DNA from: Isoetes taiwanensis
Lineage: Eukaryota > Streptophyta > Lycopodiopsida > Isoetales > Isoetaceae
Assembly (NCBI GenBank): GCA_021234155.1
Contig: JAJEKV010000071.1
Coordinates: forward strand, 7,047,054 to 7,111,053
Direction: 5' to 3'
Length of the DNA: 64,000 bases
Part shown: one piece after another, positions 57,546 through 64,000 of the stretch
Numbering within the stretch: the stretch's first letter is position 1
Layout of the letters: the number at the start of each line of letters is the position of its first letter
Translations under genes and position numbers: made by a program
The notes under the pieces: generated by a model
What the model was told of the DNA's origin: nothing
Databases searched by the model: none
Seen by the model: the letters and a program-made list of their open reading frames with translations, nothing else

Positions 57546-58224
57546 AGAAACACACTCAGTAAGCGGTGAAGGAAGACGGCTCTAGAAAAAAGGGCTTAAT
57601 GAGCAAGCGGATCGATTGAAGTTTTGGTTATGGCGGGAACTCCCACTACCACACAAAAGCCATACTCCAGAACTTGTTGCACCTATACCTCTGCAAAAAC
57701 CAAAATGAGAATGCTTGTGAAGAAAGAAACACACACCAAGACGAAGATGCTTTTTGGGTGTGCCACAGTCGGATTTTGCATGAGTAACGCCCTGCGCTCC
57801 CCGAACCCTCCGGATTAACCGCGACATTAACCCCTATCGATTAACTCATTGAATCACGCCGCCGCCGGATTAACTACCGCCATATTAATGTGGCTTATGG
57901 TCCCTGACCTCTGCCATCGCCAAGCAGCCGCCCATCTGCCAAATAAACCCTCCCATTGCCAAGGAGCTGCCCATCGGAAGAACTTTGCCATGCCATGTCA
58001 GTATGCGAACCGCCTGCTTTGCTCCATCGCCTCCACGCGCCCACGAAGCCATCGCCATAACAGCACTTCTAAAAATGAGAATACTTCGACCTAACCCAAT
58101 CGACCACTGGAATCACAAAACCCATTCACTGACGTCGGCATTGTAACAATTTGGCCTACGAATACATCCCAAAACCTTATAAAATCTTAAGTTATTCCAT
58201 GCACAAACAACAATTGCAGAACTT
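57546..58224. other. Locally GC-richer spacer, no gene recognised
   Basis: 57849-58094 (+) is an open frame without motifs. It contains CGCCGCCGGATTAACTACCG-like and CCATCGCC-like words. Nothing supports a gene. Confidence 0.35.
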
Positions 58225-58445
58225 AATGGAGGTGTGGTTTTTCAAGAATATGCTGTAGTTTTGCTTAGGGAGCCGTAGCTTTTTTTTTTTTTAAGAATGT
58301 GTGGTTTCTTAAGAAGGTGTAGTTTCTTTTTTAAGGAAGTGTTGTTTTCTCAGGCGGTATGGTTTTTTGAAGGGATATTGTTTTTTAACGTGGTGTTTTT
58401 TAAGGTATTGTTTTTTTGAGGTGTAGTTTTTTATGGTTTTCTAAA
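58225..58445 (+). repeat. G/T-biased low-complexity repeat
   Basis: Irregular repetition of GTGT(A/G)GTTTTTTAAG-type words with runs of up to 15 T on the + strand. C is almost absent. It directly precedes the minisatellite. Confidence 0.75.
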
Positions 58446-58671
58446 AAACCATATATGACCAAGTTGTCCAAAGGCCATTACTTCCACAGAATGGCGGCAT
58501 AAAAGAGATGTATGCATGCTTGACACACTCACTAGCATTTGACTTCATACATGTGTGTGAGCTTGTGGAGCATGAAACTTGAAGACATCCATCACTTGGC
58601 AACTTGTAGAAGATACATTGATACATTGATAGACATTGGTTTGTCATCACATAGGCATTTCTTGAAGGACT

Positions 58672-59745
58672 CAAACATGCCACACCCACTCTAACATGCC
58701 ACGTGGGCTCCAACATGCCACCTAGGCTCCAACATGCCAAGGTGGCTCAAACATACCAACGTGGCTCAAATATGCCACGTGGGCTCCAACATGCCACGCC
58801 GGCTCCAACATGCCGCCGGCTCCAACATGCCACATCGGCTCCAACATGCCACCTAGGCTCCAACATGCTAAGGTGGCTCAAACATGTCACCTAGGCTCCA
58901 ACAAGCCAAGGTGGCTCACAACATGCCACCTACGCTCCAACAAGCCAAGGTGGCTCACACATGCCACCTAGGCTCCAACATGCCAAGGTGGCTCAAATGT
59001 GCCATGCAGGCTCCAACATGCCACCTAGACTCAAACATGCCAAGGTGGCTCAAACATGTCATGCGGGCTCCAACATGCCACCTAGGCTCCAACATGCCAA
59101 GGTGGCAAAAACATGCCAAGGTGGCTCAAACATGCCACGCGTGCGCCCAACATGCCACCTAGGCTCCAACACACCAAGGTGGCTCATACGTGCTACTAGT
59201 TTCCAACATTCCAAGGTGGCTTAGACATGCCACGTGGGCTCCAACATGCCAAGGTGGCTCAAACATGGCACCTAGGCTCCAACATGCCACCTAGGCTCAA
59301 ACATGCCAAGGTAGCTCAAACATGCCATGCGGGGTTTCAACATGCCTAGGCTCCAACATGCCACTTAGGCTCCAACATGCTAAGGTGGCTCAAACGTGCC
59401 ACATAGGCTCTAAGCCACCTAGGTTCAAACACGCCAAGGTGGTCCAAATATGCCAAAGTGGCCACGTGGGATCCAACATGCCACCTAGACTCAAACATGC
59501 CGAGGTTGCTCAAACATGCCATGCAGGCTCTAACATGTTACCTAGGCTCCAACATGCCAAGGTGGCTCAAAAACCATGTGGGCTCCAACATGTCACCTAG
59601 GCTCCAACATGCCACCTAGACTCAAACATGACAAGGTGGCTCAAACATGCCACCTAGGCTCCAACATGCCAAGGTGGCTCAAACATGGCACGCAGGCTCT
59701 ATGGCCACCTAGGCTCCAACATGCCCATGTGGCTTAAACTCGAAA
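58672..59745 (+). repeat. 19-bp minisatellite with 57-bp higher-order unit
   Basis: About 56 monomers of 19 bp. Three variants alternate: GGCTCCAACATGCCACCTA, GGCTCCAACATGCCAAGGT and GGCTCAAACATGCCACGCG. In much of the array they come in that order, giving a 57-bp unit, a multiple of three. Open frames (58884-59162, 58961-59224, 59322-59600) therefore show a 19-residue periodic translation (..SNMPPRLQHAKVAQTCHAG..). There is no start context or other sign of expression, so coding is not claimed. Confidence 0.92.
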
Positions 59746-60349
59746 TGCCAAAAGGAGGCCAGACAGCCAACTTGCTATGTCATTTGCTGCAGAATGTTGA
59801 GGCAATGAGAAATGGTGATTCACAAGGCAAGATATCATTATTAAGTTAAGGAAATCTGAGCAAGTATCTCTGGGATGAATGCATGGAAAGAAGGGCGATA
59901 AGTGTAGTGGGATCCATGCTTTAAAAGACCAGACTAATGCCTTGCAACGGACAGATAATAGATAATGAAAAATGTGTATCATAAACATAAAAAAGAACGA
60001 AAGACGAAACTCTAACCCGCATTTTGTCGGTTTTGAAATTCGAAAGCGATGAGAAAAGTTTTACTCTGCACCAACGAGGCAATCGGAATGGGAAAATTCT
60101 TCCGCTTTGGCTGAATCAAATATCAAGAGCCTAAATCAAAGCCAACGGAAGGATTTCTACTCCGTTCGACAGCAAACAATGAAGAAATAACTCCCCTTTT
60201 CTAATTTCCTAAGTTCTTGAATCCAGAATGGATATCGAACGGCAAAAGGTAAGACCCTAAAAAGTCATTTTGTCCTTGCAATGTTATGGTATGCTACAAT
60301 TACGGCTTAGTAAACAAGAACAAATTGGGTACGGAGACACGAAGAATTG
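59746..60349. other. Spacer upstream of Copia fragment
   Basis: No gag, zinc knuckle, protease (DSG) or primer-binding site was recognised, so the Copia element to the right appears to be truncated at its 5' side. A short open frame with a GGTAAG donor-like site near 60246 is not enough for an exon call. Confidence 0.4.
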
Positions 60350-61134
60350 AAACTTTGCTCGATGGGAAGAGGAAGTTATTTCACGATTTTCTCCATCTTC
60401 GTGCCATTTTTAGCCAATTTACTAATTTCCTTAGGCTGTAACGGGCCCATGGTAGACCGCTTGAGTATTCGAATCTTGAATGTGCCTGTGGGGCGTTCCC
60501 GAGACACCGGAATGTCCGAGGGATATCAGGAAAAAGGTATTTTATTATCTTTATTGATGACTTTAGTAGAAAGACTACATGCATGTGTCTTAGAACTAAA
60601 GATCAAGCCTTTGAGGCTTATAAGTCGCTTGGTCGCGTATGCATTGGAAACAGGAGAAAAGTGAAATATATTCGATCTGACCGTGGTGGAGAGTTTATGT
60701 CAACTGAGTTTATCAGATTTTATAAGGTAAGGGGAATTAAAAGGCAGTCTATATGTAGTCATTCACCACAAACTAATGGAATTGCTGAAAGGAAAAACAG
60801 AACAATCTTGAATGTTGTTAGAGCCATGATAAAGCACACAGGGCTGCCCAATTATTTATGGGAGGAAGCTGTCTTGACTGCAGTGGAAGTTCAAAATATG
60901 TTGCCAAGCAAAGGCTCAATGGAATGACACCACATGAGCTATGGTCAGGGGTTAAACCAAACTCTGAGAAGTTAAGGGCTTTTGGTTGTTTGAGCTTTGG
61001 TCATGTGCCAAAGCAACAAAGATTTAAATTGGATGATCGAGCTAGAATAGCCTTCCTAGTAGGATATGATAAAGAGTCCAAAGTCTATAGGTTATTTGAT
61101 CCATAAAGGAAGAAAATTTTAATTAGCAGAGATG
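60350..61134 (+). pseudogene. Copia integrase domain, frameshifted
   Basis: Frame-hopping translation shows the catalytic core in order: RYFIIF-IDDFSRKTT (first Asp), IRSDRGGEF (second Asp), SPQTNGIAERKNRTI with the catalytic Glu. WEEAV follows, then NGMTPHELW, FGCLSFGHVP and FLVGYDKESKVYRLFDP. This is the usual plant Copia GAG-pre-integrase-less core and C-terminal part. Breaks are near 60555, 60640 and 60915, and a stop lies at 61104. The intact enzyme inserts element DNA into host chromosomes. The preceding gag and protease are missing. Confidence 0.85.
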
Positions 61135-62290
61135 TCATCTTTGACGAATCTCTATGTTATAAGAATATTGAGTTCTCTTCTACTAAATCTAAAGAAAGAG
61201 AGGCTCAGAAGTTGCCTCAGCTCCAAGATGCTAGCATTATTGATGATGATGAAAAAGATGCCACTAAGGTTGACACTCAGCAGGTTGCAGATGGATCAGA
61301 TGATTCGCTTTATATCGGCCGACAAAGGAGCAAAACTCAACAAAAGGTCGGCAGAGAACAAACCGCACGCATTCTACAACAAGAGGCCAATGTAGACCGA
61401 GATTTTTGGGAGAGATATCATGTAGAAGAAAAAAGGTTGCAGAGTGAAGTAGCGGATATAAATCTTGTTGAGATCCTTGCCCTATTGGATACTGAAGTGC
61501 CTAAGTCATATAAGGAGGCTATAAATGCTGCTGATGGAGAAAAATGGAAAATTGCTATGAATGATGAGGTAGATGCTTTTAAAAGAACAGGGACATATGA
61601 GCTTGTAGATTTGCCAAAAGGCAGACATGCAGTGGGATGCAAATGGATATTTAAGATAAAACAAGGTGCTCAATCAAACTCAATAAAGCATAAGGCTCGA
61701 TTAGTAGCCCAGGGATACACACAAAGGAAGGGAATTGACTATGAGGAAATTTTTTCTCCCATAGTCAAAATGGCAAGTATCGTGGATGTTATTGGTCGCA
61801 TCAGAAAGCAAATGCAAAAAAATTGAAGTACATCATATGGATGTATCCACCGCTTTTTAAATGTGACTTAGAAGAAGACATATTTATGATGCAACCTCCT
61901 GGTTTTGAGCAAGGGAAGGCCAAAGTGTGGAAGCTTAAGAAAGCTGTCTATGGGCTAAAGCAGTCACCAAGACAATGGTACATGTGCATGGATTCATATT
62001 TGAGAGAACAAGGTTTTTTGAAACTGAAAGATGATGGTAATATTTATTTGTTCTAGAGATGGAAATGAAGTTTGCTATATTGCATTATATGGATGACAAT
62101 GTCATGATTAGTAGCGCCTTGGTGTGCTACAAAAGTGCAAAAACATTCTAAAAAATCGGTTTAAGATGACTGACTTAGGAGAACTCAAGAAGTTCTTAGG
62201 TATTGAGGTTTCCAAAGATCGAAACAAACAGATTCTAACCTTGACTCGTGGTCAATATTGCAGGCATGCTCAAACGGCTTAACATGGAAG
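61135..62290 (+). pseudogene. Copia reverse transcriptase, frameshifted
   Basis: The 204-codon open frame 61212-61826 covers the acidic linker (DDDEKDATK) and the RT start: CKWIFKIK, HKARLVAQGYTQ and the FSPIVKMA motif. The next frame (61823-62056) has FMMQPPGFEQGKAKVWKLKK and VYGLKQSPRQWY. Then comes the active-site box CYIALYMDDNVMIS (YMDD) at about 62074, and TDLGELKKFLGIEV near 62171. Frames change at about 61780-61850 and 62055, and stops follow 62280. All key RT motifs survive at DNA level, so inactivation is fairly recent compared with 1560-2065. Confidence 0.9.
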
Positions 62291-63043
62291 ATTGTGGGTA
62301 AAGTTAAAACTCCCATGGTTACCGGTAACAAACTCCGTTTTCCAATATAGGTGATCGTAATTATAATGAGAAGCTTCCAATTGGAAAAAGTTCCATATCA
62401 AGAATTAGTTGGTTGTTTGTTATATTTATCTAATTAAAATTGACCCTGAGTATTTTTCGTAGTTAACATCTTGAGTGTGTACGGGCCTTTTGAAAGGAAC
62501 ACTGGCATGCGCTTCTAAGAGAGTTCTTAGATATTTGAAGGGAACTGTGGATTTTGGCATTCGCTAACCATAACATGGAGCCATTGTCTTCATCGTGATT
62601 CCCACCGGGTGGGAGACCTCGATGAGAGAAAATCTACTTCGTGAATTATTTTGCATGCCAGGTGGAGGGCCTATTCTTGGAAATGCAAGAAGCAAAATAT
62701 AGCCCTTCCTCTTAGCGCGTAATATGCGTACTACAACCCTGTCGCAGAAGGAAATAGTATGGAGTGAAAGGTTGTTGAAAGAAGTAGGAATGGAACAAAG
62801 AAAACCTCTACAGCTATTTTCAAATAGTTCAAAAAAGATAGAACCGACTAGAAATCCCATACAACATGAAAGAAGCTGGAGATGCATTTCATAAGGGATC
62901 TGGTAAGTAAAAAAATTATTGAAGTACAATATGTGCAGACTGAGTTGCAGTTGGCAGATATTCTGACTAAGGCATTGACAGAGCTAAGATTTAATAAGCT
63001 GAGACAAATGATTAGCTGCAAAGAAAATAACATGAAGGGAAAG
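62291..63043 (+). pseudogene. Copia RNase H region, badly broken
   Basis: Remnants include RYLKGTVDFGIR near 62530, a TTLSQKEIVWSERLLKEVGM stretch near 62730-62790, and the C-terminal QLADILTKAL followed by FNKLRQMI at about 62950-63012. Between them the DEDD residues cannot be traced with certainty. It would remove RNA from the hybrid during replication. Confidence 0.75.
63034..63043 (+). other. Polypurine tract (primer for plus-strand DNA)
   Basis: GAAGGGAAAG sits immediately before TGTTAG, in the standard place between pol and the 3' LTR. Confidence 0.8.
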
Positions 63044-63360
63044 TGTTAGACAGTGTCGTGTTATTTATGAAGTGTAGACTTGAAGTATAGTATTTACAGG
63101 GTATACAGGTTAAGAGAAGCTAGTCACTAAGGTTTTCAAGGCCAACAATAATGATACCAAGGGAAAGAATGATCATGAGTTAACCTTTGCAATGATCTTG
63201 AAGGATATGGTTAAAGGTTAACTTGGTGACATTTAACAAGGGTTAGCATTATTATTATCGTAACATATATAAATGCTATACTTTCGGCGTTGAGGCATCC
63301 ATCTCGACCGTAGATAAAATAAAAACATATCTCTACCGTCCGTATTTTAGAGAAGGTACC
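63044..63360 (+). repeat. Copia 3' LTR, left boundary clear, right end uncertain
   Basis: The LTR begins with TGTTAG directly after the polypurine tract. A TATATAAATGCTATA block at about 63266 may be its TATA box. No matching 5' LTR is in the window, so the terminal CA cannot be fixed. The given right border is an estimate. Confidence 0.6.
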
Positions 63361-64000
63361 TCCTTGACGTCGTTCAATACCTGCGACCTGTTTGACATGC
63401 GCGGATCCTCTTCTCGTTCTTCAGCTCCTCCTCTTTATCTACTTTGCCAAGTTATTTTGGGTTGGATTTGCTGCCATAGCCAATCAGCGATGGTCTTGCA
63501 GGTGGAAACAGATAGTCTATCGGATATGGAGCGCCTCCATTCTTGCAAGGTAAAGCAGTTCTTCTATTCTTTATTTCTGGTATAAACGAGGAGAAAGAGG
63601 AGTTAAAGAACTTACGGTTGAAGGACTTGCCTAGTTACTCACCATTGAGTGGATTGTTTGAATATTGATCTGTCTATGTCGAAAAGGTTTAAACTTAAAT
63701 TATATATGTGTTGTTCAAGGCCTTTGCTCTGCCAGAAGTGTCTGATGATACAGCTTCCCTAAGCATGGGAAATGTTATCATGGATCAGGTGCTTGCTAGA
63801 TTAATGCAGGGTTTAGAACTTGCATGTCATGATTTGAATAGTGTTAAGATCACAAATACATGGTGAACTTGAAAGCAATGCAGAACTTCTAAGGTAATGC
63901 CAGGCTAGTGGATTTTTTTCAGGTGAGGTACCTATCATATGTTACTGCATCTGCAAAACAGGAATGGTTGGGGAATATCGTCAACATATCATTCTAATCA
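63361..64000 (+). other. Possible exon fragments of an unidentified gene
   Basis: 63502-63552 reads ..VLQVETDSLSDMERLHSCK with a TGCAAG|GTAAAG donor. 63720-63866 is open from a possible acceptor to a TGA (ALPEVSDDTASLSMGNVIMD, then QVLARLMQGLELACHDLNSV). Both are protein-like and on the + strand. No family is recognised, and the structure may continue beyond the window. Confidence 0.35.

Noticed and set aside
58703-59600. Repeat protein with 19-residue period
   Set aside because: Follows from 3 x 19 bp = 57 bp periodicity of the minisatellite. No initiation context, and frames are interrupted between segments.
58672-59745. CRISPR array
   Set aside because: Monomers are contiguous 19-bp tandem repeats without unique spacers.

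Overview
The window looks like nuclear DNA of a land plant with a large, repeat-rich genome. The evidence is: plant-type nuclear tRNA-Ser(AGA) and tRNA-Gly(GCC) sequences in tandem, Ty1/Copia pol fragments, and a dense population of elements with Helitron ends (A|TC start, short hairpin, CTAG|T end). No intact protein-coding gene was found. Most long open frames lie in purine- or pyrimidine-only tracts and are composition artefacts. The species cannot be named from the sequence.

Layout. 1-5.8 kb: degenerate sequence with an eroded Copia reverse transcriptase (1.56-2.07 kb) and two ~0.87 kb direct repeats carrying a TATA-like block (2.78-4.45 kb); a third partial copy lies at 13.4-13.8 kb. 5.8-8.6 kb: a probable minus-strand Helitron. 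8.6-15.6 kb: anonymous degenerate DNA. 15.6-21.3 kb: a plus-strand and a minus-strand element, each filled by a 1.5-2 kb purine tract on its own sense strand. 21.85-25.09 kb: a Helitron carrying intron-separated exon-like pieces. 27.1-29.2 kb: another purine-tract Helitron with both ends clear.

32.3-49.8 kb is the most remarkable part. A tandem array of a ~0.8 kb unit, each with a tRNA-Ser(AGA)-like and a tRNA-Gly(GCC)-like sequence, is repeatedly interrupted by purine-tract Helitrons. One unit junction (37582/37583) is an empty site that matches the flanks of inserted copies base for base. This fixes the element ends without any database. The array is well kept on the left and increasingly eroded on the right.

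50.2-54.7 kb: a probable minus-strand Helitron with exon-like fragments of an unidentified gene, including one duplicated exon. 55-58.4 kb: an isolated exon-like stretch, a tRNA-like B-box remnant and a T-rich strand-biased repeat. 58.7-59.7 kb: a 19-bp minisatellite organised in 57-bp (19-codon) higher-order units. 60.35-63.04 kb: a 5'-truncated, frameshifted Copia pol (integrase, reverse transcriptase, RNase H) ending in a polypurine tract and a TGTTAG 3' LTR start. The last kilobase holds possible exon fragments of an unidentified gene.

The best candidate for something undescribed is the Helitron family whose cargo is a kilobase-scale, strand-locked polypurine tract, together with its insertions at one position of a tRNA Ser/Gly array.
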